Positions 6,285 through 13,458 of a stretch of 18,104 nucleotides of DNA are shown one piece after another. The position numbers and the translations under genes are program-made. The first letter of the stretch is position 1, and the number at the start of each line of letters is the position of its first letter. The notes below the pieces were generated by a model. That model ran no database searches. It saw nothing but the letters and a program-made list of their open reading frames with translations, and had not been told where the DNA came from. Origin of the DNA: Candidatus Taylorbacteria bacterium RIFCSPHIGHO2_02_FULL_46_13 (lineage in GTDB: Bacteria > Patescibacteriota > Minisyncoccia > Phycocordibacterales > DSPV01); contig MHRQ01000011.1 in assembly GCA_001821015.1 (NCBI GenBank), forward strand, positions 8,062 through 26,165. The letters run 5' to 3'.

Positions 6285-8588
6285 TTATGTTGTTTCCGCA
6301 TACAAGTCTTTTTGAAAATCAAAGAAGACTGATCGTATGGAGTCGACCTCACCAAGAGCACTCACCGCATCAGCAATGGCATGGTATTTCAGATTCAAAA
6401 GTACTGGCAACTTTTCCTCATCAAGCTCCTCGACGCCTTTTTCCTGATACTTTGCCAACACGAAATCCAAAAACTCTATCTGCTTGTCATTCAATCCCTC
6501 AAATATCTTTCCTTTTGCTTGCTCCACACGCTCTACTCTCGAGATCGTAGGCCTCAAGAAAGAAACATAATTCAGCACATCAAAGAGATCACTTTGCTCT
6601 GCATCAATCATTTTCTGTAGCATCTCTAACTCATCCTTGCCATATCCAATAGCGGCGATCTTTTCGAGAAATACTTTTCTGGTTACTGGATCAGACCAAA
6701 TCTTTCGCAATTCCTCCTCACTCTTGAAGAACTCCGGCATCGCTCCAAACATATTGTCCATGAATTCTTGAACTGAAACAGGTTTACCATCCGCACCCCA
6801 GAAGGATGTGGCGATCATGTGTTGAATCTCACGTTCTTTGCCATCACGAAGCTTGATCTTAAGCTTTCTCTTTGGCTCATCTGGGTCTTCTGGTGGTAGA
6901 GGTGGTTCTGTAGTCCCACCGGGCTCTTTTGGCGGTTTAGGCTCTGTTTCTGTAGTCTCATCTATTGGCTCGCCATCCCATTCAGGGTCAGCAAAATGGT
7001 GATACGCATCTACGAAGTCATAGACAGTAAAGTATTCTTTACCATCAAAAAGACGAGTCCCACGACCAATAATCTGCTTGAACTCAATCATCGAGTTAAC
7101 AGGTCGCATCAATACAATGTTGCGTACATTCCTTGCATCTACGCCAGTCGAGAGCTTCTGTGATGTCGTAAGAATAGTAGGAATAGTCTTTTCGTTATCC
7201 TGAAACTCCCTCAAATATTGCTCACCACGTGCACCATCATTAGCAGTAACACGATGGCAATAGTTAGGATCTTTACTCTTCTTATATTGATTCACTAAGT
7301 CTCGAACAGCGAGTGCGTGGTCTTGTGTAGCACAAAAGATTATTGTTTTCTCATCCTGATTAATTTCATCCATTATCACCCTCACACGCTTTGCCTCACG
7401 TTCCTTAATAACAATTATCTTATTGAAATCTGCCTCCTCGTAGATTTTTCCTTCCTCAACTTCACCCTCCACAATCTGATCGTCAGAGGTATAGATATAA
7501 TCATCGAGAGTCGTTTTAATACGCTTCACTTTGAATGGCGTTAGGAATCCATCGTTCACACCCTCTTTCAGCGAGTAGATATACACTGGCTCACCAAAAT
7601 ACTTGTAGGTGTCCACATTATCCTTTCGCTTTGGAGTGGCGGTAAGACCGAGTTGCACTGCTGGAGCAAAGTACTCCAAGATTCCTCGCCAGTTGCCTTC
7701 GTCATTCGCACCGCCACGATGGCACTCATCAATGATAATGAGGTCAAAGAAGTCAGGCGGATATTCTCCAAAATATGGCGTGTCATTCGCCCCACTCATA
7801 AACGTCTGGAATATTGTGAAGTAAATACTTCCCCCCATTGGCACACCACCCTTCTTCCGTATATCAAGCGGGTTTATTCGTATCTTGGCATCGCTCGGGA
7901 AAATTGAAAAATCATTACCAAAAGCTTGATCGGCGAGAAAATTCCTATCCGCCAGAAATAAGATTCTCGGTCTGCGAGTTCCGTCTCTCTTCAGATTCCA
8001 GCGTGTCTGAAATAGTTTCCAAGAGATCTGTGCTGCCACAGCAGTCTTACCTGTACCAGTTGCCATCGTGAGAAGTATTCGTGTCTTTTCTTCCGCCACA
8101 GCATCAAGGGCGTTATTGATCGCAAGCTCTTGGTAGTAACGCTTACCGTGGTCGCCCTCTATTGGAACTGCAGAAAACTTTTCTTTCCATTCGTTTTGAT
8201 CTGAAAATGTCTTTACCCACAGCTCATCAGGTGTAGGAAAATCTGTTAACGCCCCCTCTTGCCCAGTCTTCATTGAGATCTGGTATATCTCCTTACCATT
8301 CGTTGCATAGGTGTAATCAATATGCAATTTCTCTGCGTATGACTTTGCTTGTGCGACTCCTTCAGTTGCCGGTAGATCTGCCTGCTTTGCTTCAATGACA
8401 GCGATCTTGTGATTTTTATAGACGAGAATATAGTCGGCAATTTCTGGCTTAGCTCGAACACCAGCGGGTTCAATTTTGCCTGGAGTAATACGAAATTCCC
8501 TAAGGATTTTTGACTCCTCTACCTCTCCCCAGCCAGATTTTTTCAGCTTCGGATCGATGTATTCGGCTCTTGTTTCTGCTTCATTCAT
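6285..8588 (-). CDS. hsdR: Type I restriction enzyme, R (motor/nuclease) subunit
   Basis: DNA-translocating endonuclease of the type I complex; with HsdM and HsdS it cleaves unmodified DNA away from the target site using ATP. About 767 residues. The N-terminal PD-(D/E)xK nuclease has Asp52 (ADYILVY) and Glu66-x-Lys68 (IEAK). The SF2 helicase core shows Walker A ATGTGKT (about 176), DECH (about 287), LGLTATP (about 314) and QIIGRGTR (about 505). A proline- and glutamate-rich linker (about 540-574) leads to a C-terminal domain like that of EcoEI-type HsdR. I start at ATG 8588 (MNEAETRAEY); GTG 8597 would add three residues. It is separated from hsdS by the NYN gene and a plus-strand RNA unit. 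All catalytic motifs are intact. Confidence 0.96.
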   Translation of the reverse strand: MNEAETRAEYIDPKLKKSGWGEVEESKILREFRITPGKIEPAGVRAKPEIADYILVYKNHKIAVIEAKQADLPATEGVAQAKSYAEKLHIDYTYATNGKEIYQISMKTGQEGALTDFPTPDELWVKTFSDQNEWKEKFSAVPIEGDHGKRYYQELAINNALDAVAEEKTRILLTMATGTGKTAVAAQISWKLFQTRWNLKRDGTRRPRILFLADRNFLADQAFGNDFSIFPSDAKIRINPLDIRKKGGVPMGGSIYFTIFQTFMSGANDTPYFGEYPPDFFDLIIIDECHRGGANDEGNWRGILEYFAPAVQLGLTATPKRKDNVDTYKYFGEPVYIYSLKEGVNDGFLTPFKVKRIKTTLDDYIYTSDDQIVEGEVEEGKIYEEADFNKIIVIKEREAKRVRVIMDEINQDEKTIIFCATQDHALAVRDLVNQYKKSKDPNYCHRVTANDGARGEQYLREFQDNEKTIPTILTTSQKLSTGVDARNVRNIVLMRPVNSMIEFKQIIGRGTRLFDGKEYFTVYDFVDAYHHFADPEWDGEPIDETTETEPKPPKEPGGTTEPPLPPEDPDEPKRKLKIKLRDGKEREIQHMIATSFWGADGKPVSVQEFMDNMFGAMPEFFKSEEELRKIWSDPVTRKVFLEKIAAIGYGKDELEMLQKMIDAEQSDLFDVLNYVSFLRPTISRVERVEQAKGKIFEGLNDKQIEFLDFVLAKYQEKGVEELDEEKLPVLLNLKYHAIADAVSALGEVDSIRSVFFDFQKDLYAETT

Positions 8589-8595
8589 TAAATGC

Positions 8596-8624
8596 ACTAT
8601 ACAATAAAATTACTATCTTGGAAA
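8596..8624 (-). promoter_or_regulatory. Candidate promoter for hsdR
   Basis: On the minus strand TTTCCA (8619-8624) and TATAGT (8596-8601) are 17 bp apart. Transcription would begin at or within a few bases of ATG 8588, giving a nearly leaderless mRNA. It is divergent from the plus-strand promoter at 8644-8671. Confidence 0.45.
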
Positions 8625-8643
8625 GGATGCTTACAAAATTGAC

Positions 8644-8671
8644 TTGCTTTTAAGCTTACCGCATGTATAAT
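8644..8671 (+). promoter_or_regulatory. Promoter of small plus-strand RNA
   Basis: TTGCTT (8644-8649), 16-bp spacer, perfect TATAAT (8666-8671). An alternative -35, TTGACT at 8639, would leave a 21-bp spacer. No gene on the plus strand follows; only a short hairpin-rich stretch ending in a terminator. Confidence 0.6.
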
Positions 8672-8677
8672 AAGTGA

Positions 8678-8752
8678 GTCTTTCGGTTACCATAACTGAA
8701 AGGGTATTACATCCAAGGGCAGCCCTCCGCAAGGAGGGCTGCTTTGTTATTT
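8678..8752 (+). ncRNA. Candidate small RNA between NYN gene and hsdR
   Basis: Predicted transcript of about 75 nt, running against the flanking genes. It has two hairpins: CTTTCGGTT / AACTGAAAG with loop ACCAT (8680-8702, one G-U pair), and a terminator GCAGCCCTCC / GGAGGGCTGC with loop GCAA (8719-8742) followed by TTTGTTATTT. A promoter with perfect TATAAT lies 6 bp upstream of the assumed start. There is no convincing ORF. The end touches the last bases of the convergent NYN gene. The function is unknown; it could be a free sRNA, an RNA antitoxin-like partner, or a plain insulator. Confidence 0.55.
8719..8752 (+). terminator. Strong terminator, plus strand
   Basis: A perfect 10-bp GC-rich stem with a GCAA tetraloop and a T-rich tail only on the plus-strand side. 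On the minus strand no T run follows, so it is a poor terminator for the NYN gene. Confidence 0.8.
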
Positions 8753-9326
8753 AAACCCCTTGTCGGTACTCAAGCTCCCTACCCCAAATATCTTCCTCTA
8801 AAAGAAGGACGTCGAAGTACTTGTCAGCACCAGTTCTTAATTCTTGAGATATGTTATTTTTTGACGAAAAAATATATACTTTCTTTCCTTTATTTCTTAT
8901 ATATGTCACCAATGCAAGGAAATCAGAGTCTCCGGTAAAAAATATTGCGTTATTATATTTGTTTATGTTGTGAATTGCATCAATAGTCATTTCGACATCC
9001 ATATTGCCTTTTTCCTGAATTGAATCCCCTGCTTCGCTATGAGTAACGATCCGCTTCAGCTCTTTTTTTACGACAGTAAAACCAAGACCTTTTTTAAGAT
9101 AAGTATAAAATTTATGCTTGCCGTCCAAACTATGGCTTCTGGTACCTTCTGCAGGGTAGGCAGTGTAATAGAATATTTCTATTACAGAAGCGGAAAACTT
9201 TGTTTTTAAAACATTCTTTAGTTTTTGATAATCAAACATTCTTCCTCTGGCTTTTTGGGCTTGCCATAGGTTTGAAGCGTCAATAAAGACGTAGGCAATG
9301 TTTTGTTTCTGACTATTCTCTGCCAT
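8751..9326 (-). CDS. NYN-domain (PIN-like, LabA/DUF88) predicted ribonuclease
   Basis: A 191-residue single NYN domain. Conserved acidic residues for metal binding are present: Asp16 in VFIDASNLW, Asp110 and Asp116 in KGNMDVEMTIDA, and Asp133/Asp135 in FFTGDSDF. The closing KKVYIFSSKNNISQELRTGA and ADKYFDVL patterns match the LabA-like group. NYN proteins are predicted metal-dependent RNases; the target here is unknown. The gene lies inside the type I RM locus, 15 bp after a relic of the hsdR start and before intact hsdR, so it was probably inserted or recombined into the locus. Its 3' end abuts the convergent small-RNA unit. Soluble, no signal peptide. Confidence 0.9.
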   Translation of the reverse strand: MAENSQKQNIAYVFIDASNLWQAQKARGRMFDYQKLKNVLKTKFSASVIEIFYYTAYPAEGTRSHSLDGKHKFYTYLKKGLGFTVVKKELKRIVTHSEAGDSIQEKGNMDVEMTIDAIHNINKYNNAIFFTGDSDFLALVTYIRNKGKKVYIFSSKNNISQELRTGADKYFDVLLLEEDIWGRELEYRQGV

Positions 9327-9341
9327 ATAAAAATGATCTTA

Positions 9342-9413
9342 TCACAATTCTCCAGCAAACGCCTTTTTGGCCATTGGATCAACATATTCAGCTCGTGTTT
9401 CTGATTCGTTCAT
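9342..9413 (-). pseudogene. Relic of an hsdR 5' end (23 codons)
   Basis: Starting 7 bp after the hsdS stop, ATG 9413 opens MNESETRAEYVDPMAKKA and stops at TGA 9342-9344. This matches the first residues of the intact hsdR (MNEAETRAEYIDPKLKK) in about 11 of the first 13 positions. The DNA differs mainly at third codon bases, so the copies are related but not recent duplicates. The position after hsdS is where hsdR normally begins. I read it as the stump of an earlier or alternative hsdR left after insertion or recombination. Confidence 0.7.
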
Positions 9414-9420
9414 ATGTTTA

Positions 9421-10545
9421 TTATAGTTCAACGTGGAATGCTTTGCTCAATACTGACTTCTTAAGTTCCTCCAAGTCAGCAAGTTTTTGTTCGTATATCT
9501 TTTCCAACTTCTTTGTCTCTTCCGAAAGTGTATTGAGCTTTTTTACGATAGCTTTCTGTTCAGAAAGAGATTTAGGGTAAGAAATTAAAACATTATCAAA
9601 ACTGTAATTATTGATCTGCGGTATAGACGAACCATTATTCAAATCCCTCAAGTCAATCCTCAAGAACCAGTAATAAAGTAGATCCGAATCAATTAATTCT
9701 GAAGGCACAAGTGCCATCGTATTTAAGTCTACAATTGTAGGTTTAATAATTTTCCGTCTTTTATTTGTAAAGATTGCACCCCCTCGTTTTGGGAAAATAA
9801 CACTTCCTTGAGGGATAATTTGTTTATGATTTAAGACACTAGAGTTGATAAACCTACTAGATGTAGTTATTTCAATCTCATTGCCAACTAAATTCATATC
9901 GCCAACCTTCACATATAGAACGTCTCCTGATTGTTTTTCCAACTTAAGCGGAATTGTTGTTCCACTCTTGAGCTCACAAACCTCCACCAGTTTCTTCTCC
10001 TCCCAGTCTTTGCCAGGTTTGGCAAACACACTCTGCAAGTACGACTCAAAAAGTTCTTTTGGGTTCTGTAAATTCTTCTCTGCATTCGCCTTCGCCGTTG
10101 CCACCTTCTCAAAAACCTCATTCAGCTTTTTTACAATCCGTTTTTGTTCTGCTATTGAGTTAGGATAAGTAATGACCATCTTTCTAAATGCTGGAACATC
10201 AAGATTCTTTTGCGCACTCCCTCTTGCTAATGAATAAATGTGATCATTCAAAAATAGCACCTCCCAATTTAGGAAATCTTGAGCAATTTCACTATTATTT
10301 TTTGGTGAAAGTGTTAGGCCGCTGTCATTTAAAAAGAATTCGCCGGAAACAAATCGAGTACATGGCTCTGACATGGCAAACCTAGCAATAACCATCCTAT
10401 CTTTGCGATTGGATCTATCCATAAAAAAGGTTGCGCCACCGCCACCATACACAGGGTATTTACTACCTCCATGCTTCTTGTTTACGACTCGAGTTCCATA
10501 CTCTACCTCGCAAGCATCATCTAATTTTTTTGTCTGCCAGGTCAT
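9421..10545 (-). CDS. hsdS: Type I restriction enzyme, S (specificity) subunit
   Basis: Recognises the bipartite DNA target for both methylation and restriction. The 374 residues hold two target recognition domains, each followed by a helical conserved spacer: YPNSIAEQKRIVKKLNEVFE (about 128-147) and YPKSLSEQKAIVKKLNTLSE (about 319-338). The second half opens with DWEEKKLVEVCELKSGTTIP, parallel to the first half's TWQTKKLDDACEVEYGTRVV. Both coiled-coil spacers and both recognition domains look complete. The gene begins 3 bp after the PD-(D/E)xK gene stops, so translation is probably coupled. The target sequence cannot be predicted. Confidence 0.95.
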   Translation of the reverse strand: MTWQTKKLDDACEVEYGTRVVNKKHGGSKYPVYGGGGATFFMDRSNRKDRMVIARFAMSEPCTRFVSGEFFLNDSGLTLSPKNNSEIAQDFLNWEVLFLNDHIYSLARGSAQKNLDVPAFRKMVITYPNSIAEQKRIVKKLNEVFEKVATAKANAEKNLQNPKELFESYLQSVFAKPGKDWEEKKLVEVCELKSGTTIPLKLEKQSGDVLYVKVGDMNLVGNEIEITTSSRFINSSVLNHKQIIPQGSVIFPKRGGAIFTNKRRKIIKPTIVDLNTMALVPSELIDSDLLYYWFLRIDLRDLNNGSSIPQINNYSFDNVLISYPKSLSEQKAIVKKLNTLSEETKKLEKIYEQKLADLEELKKSVLSKAFHVEL

Positions 10546-10548
10546 ATA

Positions 10549-11241
10549 TTAGGAAAAGAAATGCTTAAAATCAGTTTCAGAAAATTTAATCTTAAATCTA
10601 GGATTCTCTAGGCAAAAGTATCTTTTGAAATCTTTATTCCAGTAGATAACTGCACTTATGCTTGACCCCATCTTATCAAAAAGCCCCATCTTTTTTTTCT
10701 GAAAACCAATCCACTTTTCTAGTTTTATGTCATAGCTTAAATACGAACCATGGAAAAGTGCCGACATCCGGATCTGATCTACATTAGATCCACCGACAAG
10801 AAGTAGGCGTGGATATTTATATTTCTCCTTTACATTCTTAAACTTCTTGCTACTGCTTTGTATAAAGGTCTTAAATGGTCCCCAGAGCTCAGTATGAAAA
10901 TCTATAGTGTCACTAAGAATAATTCCGCTTTGGTGTTTCCTTTGCAGGGCTTCTCTTCTTGACCTTATCTCTTTCTCACGCTTTGCATTTGTAAAATTGG
11001 TAAGTGTTTTGACTTCCACAAAACAGGATTCATTTCCTTTCTTAATTAAGAAATCGGGGCAGTTACCATCAGCATTTTTCAAATACTTACTGCGCAGCGA
11101 CCTACTTTCTATAATGTCCAGTTTATGGCAAGAAATACCATATTTTTTGCAAAAATTTGAGAAATGGCCTTCAGTTCTCTGAGCCTTCTGAACTTTATAT
11201 TCCTCTTCCCAAGTCCGTTTTGCCTTTTTAACGATTTTCAT
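10549..11241 (-). CDS. PD-(D/E)xK-like protein embedded in the type I RM operon
   Basis: A 230-residue protein of unrecognised family. A nuclease-like motif is visible: Asp63 in CPDFLI, then Glu76-x-Lys78 in CFVEVKTL (D-x12-E-x-K), each at the end of a predicted beta strand. An upstream glutamate (Glu45, DIIES) could complete the site. The N-terminus is basic, with a K-rich helix. The C-terminal half ends in mixed strands (KRYFCLENPRFKIKFSE). Its start overlaps the hsdM stop by 4 bp (ATGA type) and its stop lies 3 bp before hsdS, so it is a genuine operon member, not a stray insertion. It may be an extra nuclease, an RM accessory factor, or a fold used only for DNA binding. Confidence 0.8.
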   Translation of the reverse strand: MKIVKKAKRTWEEEYKVQKAQRTEGHFSNFCKKYGISCHKLDIIESRSLRSKYLKNADGNCPDFLIKKGNESCFVEVKTLTNFTNAKREKEIRSRREALQRKHQSGIILSDTIDFHTELWGPFKTFIQSSSKKFKNVKEKYKYPRLLLVGGSNVDQIRMSALFHGSYLSYDIKLEKWIGFQKKKMGLFDKMGSSISAVIYWNKDFKRYFCLENPRFKIKFSETDFKHFFS

Positions 11242-12695
11242 AACAACTTTTGAATACCCAGTACGCTGCTCTGTATCTTCGTATCTAATTCCTTCATCTC
11301 TTTTAAAATAACTTCGGGACTACGCAGAGCAACCCCACCACCTTTATTTAGATTTTTTACAGAGAGATCGAAGGTCTCTTGATTGACACTCGAGACATCC
11401 ACTCCCCATGAGTTGTCGCTGTCTTCTTTTGTCTTTTGCAGCTTCACAAACTCAGCCAAATCAGCCTCACTCAAAGGATTACCTTTGCCGAGATTGCGAC
11501 CGAGATTGAGCTGGTAGAACCACACATTCTTTGAAAGTTTTCCTTTCTCGAAGAAAAGCACGACAGTTTTAACTCCAGCTCCTGCAAACACTCCGCCCGG
11601 TAGATCGAGCACTGTGTGCAAATTGCAGTTCTGAAGAAGAAGTTTGCGTATACTAGTGGTTGCGTTGTCGGTGTTCGACAGGAATGTATTTTTGATGACA
11701 ATACCTGCTCGTCCGCCTGCTTTGAGTATCTTTATGAAGTGCTGAAGGAACAAAAGATCTGATGCTCCTGTTTTTATCGGAAAGTTGTGCTGAAGCTCTG
11801 TCCCAATCTTCGCTCCAAAAGGGGGATTTGCCAAAATTATGTTATAACGATCCTTTTCCTGTATGTCATTGATGTTCTGTGCGAGTGTGTCCATGTGCCG
11901 GATATTTGGTGCTTCAATGCCATGCAGGATCATATTCATTATACCTATGATGTATGCCAGTGACTTTATTTCCTTGCCATAGAACGTTTTATTCTGCAGT
12001 GTCGCCATCTGTGCAGACGAAAGCTTTGCCTGATTCTGTGTGAGGTAATTAAATGACTCCACCAAGAACCCTGCAGAACCACATGCGCCATCATAGATAG
12101 TCTCTCCAATTGTTGGTGCAACTACTTGAACGATAGTCTTAATAAGCGGGCGAGGAGTGTAATACTCTCCACCATTCCTGCCAGCATTGCCCATGTTCTT
12201 GATTTTGTTTTCGTAGAGATGTGAAAGCTCATGCTTCTCTTCGTATTTACGAAAATGCATGCTATCTACCACATTCAAAATTTCTCGTAGTTTATAACCA
12301 CTGACGATTTTATTCTTCAGCTCACTGAAGATCTCACCAATTTTGTATTCAATGGTATTTGCATCAGCATCAGGGTTTTTAAACTTCTTCAGGTATGGAA
12401 ATAGTTTGCCATTTACGAACTCATTCAAATCATCCCCAGTCATTGCTTTGTGGTGGTCTATTTTTCCGTCTTTCCCTTTAGGGCATGCCCAAGAGTCCCA
12501 ACGATACTGTGTATCGAGAATATAATCGTATTTCCTGCCAGCTAGTTGAGTCTCTGTCTTCTTTATCTCATCCAAATCGTCGAGGTATTTCAAAAAGAGA
12601 ACCCACGAAGTCTGCTCCACGTAGTCCAGTTCTGTTGCCGACCCAGAGTCAGTGTGTAGCACTTGGTCTATATTTTTAAAGTGATTTTCAAACAT
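11238..12695 (-). CDS. hsdM: Type I restriction enzyme, M (adenine methyltransferase) subunit
   Basis: Transfers a methyl group from SAM to adenine N6 in the target set by HsdS. It is 485 residues long. The N-terminal helical domain (about 1-150) is followed by GEYYTPR (176-182), the SAM-binding motif I DGACGSAGF (202-210, in place of the common DPACGTGGF), KE of motif II (241-242) and catalytic NPPF (290-293). A C-terminal helical tail contacts HsdS. It begins 4 bp after the HTH gene stops and overlaps the next gene by 4 bp, so it is the second gene of a coupled operon. Complete and probably active. Confidence 0.96.
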   Translation of the reverse strand: MFENHFKNIDQVLHTDSGSATELDYVEQTSWVLFLKYLDDLDEIKKTETQLAGRKYDYILDTQYRWDSWACPKGKDGKIDHHKAMTGDDLNEFVNGKLFPYLKKFKNPDADANTIEYKIGEIFSELKNKIVSGYKLREILNVVDSMHFRKYEEKHELSHLYENKIKNMGNAGRNGGEYYTPRPLIKTIVQVVAPTIGETIYDGACGSAGFLVESFNYLTQNQAKLSSAQMATLQNKTFYGKEIKSLAYIIGIMNMILHGIEAPNIRHMDTLAQNINDIQEKDRYNIILANPPFGAKIGTELQHNFPIKTGASDLLFLQHFIKILKAGGRAGIVIKNTFLSNTDNATTSIRKLLLQNCNLHTVLDLPGGVFAGAGVKTVVLFFEKGKLSKNVWFYQLNLGRNLGKGNPLSEADLAEFVKLQKTKEDSDNSWGVDVSSVNQETFDLSVKNLNKGGGVALRSPEVILKEMKELDTKIQSSVLGIQKLL

Positions 12696-12699
12696 GCAT

Positions 12700-12873
12700 T
12701 TATTTTGTTTTAAGTACCTTCAGTATGTCGCTCTTTCGGTATCGACGATCCTTCCGGGTGCCAAACCTAATAGCTTTTAAATAGCCGATATTGTCCCACT
12801 TTCGAAGTGTGTTGGGGTGCACGCTTAAAATGTCAGACGCTTGAGCCAGGGTAATGATTTCTAGTTTTTTCAT
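12700..12873 (-). CDS. Small MerR/excisionase-type HTH protein, first gene of RM operon
   Basis: A 57-residue DNA-binding protein made almost entirely of a MerR-like (HTH_17) domain: ITLAQASDILSVHPNTLRKW, then YLKAIRFGTRKDRRYRKSDI as the wing and second helix. I start at ATG 12873; a GTG at 12903 would add ten unlike residues and place an inverted repeat inside the gene. It ends 4 bp before hsdM. By position it could be a controller of RM expression, similar in role to C proteins, but its fold is not the classic C-protein type. It could also be a recombination directionality factor left by a mobile element. Confidence 0.8.
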   Translation of the reverse strand: MKKLEIITLAQASDILSVHPNTLRKWDNIGYLKAIRFGTRKDRRYRKSDILKVLKTK

Positions 12874-12881
12874 GTAGACAG

Positions 12882-12903
12882 GTGTTAAATAGTGAGTTAA
12901 CAC
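12882..12903. promoter_or_regulatory. Candidate operator upstream of HTH gene
   Basis: A perfect inverted repeat GTGTTAA-N8-TTAACAC lies 9 bp upstream of ATG 12873. The spacing fits a dimeric HTH protein binding two successive major grooves. It is a natural candidate site for autoregulation of the RM operon. Confidence 0.4.
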
Positions 12904-12987
12904 AACTTTACACCATATATTCTGAGTAATAAAGCCCCTTTTGTGGATATAGGACGTTTATATCAACCGGGTACCACTACATAATTT

Positions 12988-13050
12988 ATGGATACAACCC
13001 GACGGCTACCGATAGTGCTAACCGCCCGCCCGGATTTTCTAGGGATTTAG
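12988..13050 (+). other. Possible 20-codon leader ORF ahead of a terminator
   Basis: ATG 12988 opens a 20-codon frame (MDTTRRLPIVL and nine more residues) ending in TAG 13050. A small hairpin with a T7 run follows 8 bp later. No Shine-Dalgarno sequence is visible; CATAAT stands just upstream. No downstream gene exists on this strand, so this is either a free-standing short transcript or chance. Apart from this and the terminator, 12904-13120 shows nothing I can name. Confidence 0.2.
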
Positions 13051-13057
13051 ACTTTTT

Positions 13058-13083
13058 GCCATTCTGGTGATGGCGGTTTTTTT
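13058..13083 (+). terminator. Weak terminator, plus strand
   Basis: GCCAT / ATGGC with a 7-nt loop, then GG and seven T. A competing long-range pairing AACCGCC (13020-13026) with GGCGGTT (13072-13078) is possible. Confidence 0.45.
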
Positions 13084-13121
13084 ATAAATATTCTAGCCAC
13101 CCCAGCTCCGACTGGCACACG

Positions 13122-13180
13122 CTTTCTACCCCCTCTCTCTCCGCCTATCCCCTATTCTTCCCCCCTCTATTCTCTATTCT
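13122..13180. repeat. Polypyrimidine / polypurine tract
   Basis: About 59 bp with only six purines on the plus strand. The minus strand has runs of 5, 4 and 6 G separated by A-rich stretches, directly after the ArsR-like stop codon. It may slow polymerase, form a G-quadruplex in RNA or DNA, or simply be low-complexity sequence. Confidence 0.7.
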
Positions 13181-13205
13181 AGTCTTTTGCAAAACACTAG
13201 AATAG
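13174..13205. promoter_or_regulatory. 32-bp palindrome at the 3' end of the ArsR-like gene
   Basis: Left half CTATTCTAGTCTTTTG and right half CAAAACACTAGAATAG are complementary with one mismatch. It covers the last ten codons and the stop of the gene, and is a near copy of the palindrome upstream of its start (13459-13490). Probably an operator of the regulator. Confidence 0.65.
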
Positions 13206-13449
13206 TTTCGGCACGGGTTGTGAGTTTGTGTCGAACACTATTCCCGTCATTACGTTTCAAAACAAGTCCGGCTATTGCCAACTTGCGAACATGATCGGAG
13301 GCATTTTCATATCCGATTTTTAGTCGCTCCGAAATGTCCTCAACGGAGAGCTCCGGCTGACTCTTAAGGAGATACATAATTTCAAGCCGGCGGTGATTGG
13401 CAAACCCTTTTATAATTCTCTCTAATTGTCTATATGTACCCCAAGCCAT
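13174..13449 (-). CDS. ArsR-like winged-helix transcriptional regulator
   Basis: A 91-residue winged-helix protein. The pattern GFANHRRLEIMYLLKSQPEL, then SVEDISERL, then NASDHVRKLAIAGLVLKRNDGNSVRHKL gives the ArsR-type helices and beta wing. No cysteine pair for metal sensing is present (one Cys at residue 87), so it is probably not a metal sensor. The protein is short and lacks a separate effector domain. Matching 32-bp palindromes lie 9 bp before its start codon and over its stop codon, which strongly suggests autoregulation. It stands alone between the RM locus and pgl. Confidence 0.85.
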   Translation of the reverse strand: MAWGTYRQLERIIKGFANHRRLEIMYLLKSQPELSVEDISERLKIGYENASDHVRKLAIAGLVLKRNDGNSVRHKLTTRAETILVFCKRLE

Positions 13450-13458
13450 AGCTTCATT

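Noticed and set aside
8719..8742. Terminator hairpin assigned to the NYN gene
   Set aside because: Only the plus-strand side has the T-rich tail; on the minus strand the stem is followed by CCTTGGATG.
11141..11157. TTTTTTGCAAAAATTT as another ArsR-like operator
   Set aside because: It lies inside the PD-(D/E)xK gene and lacks the CTATTCTA arms, so the core match is probably chance in AT-rich coding sequence.
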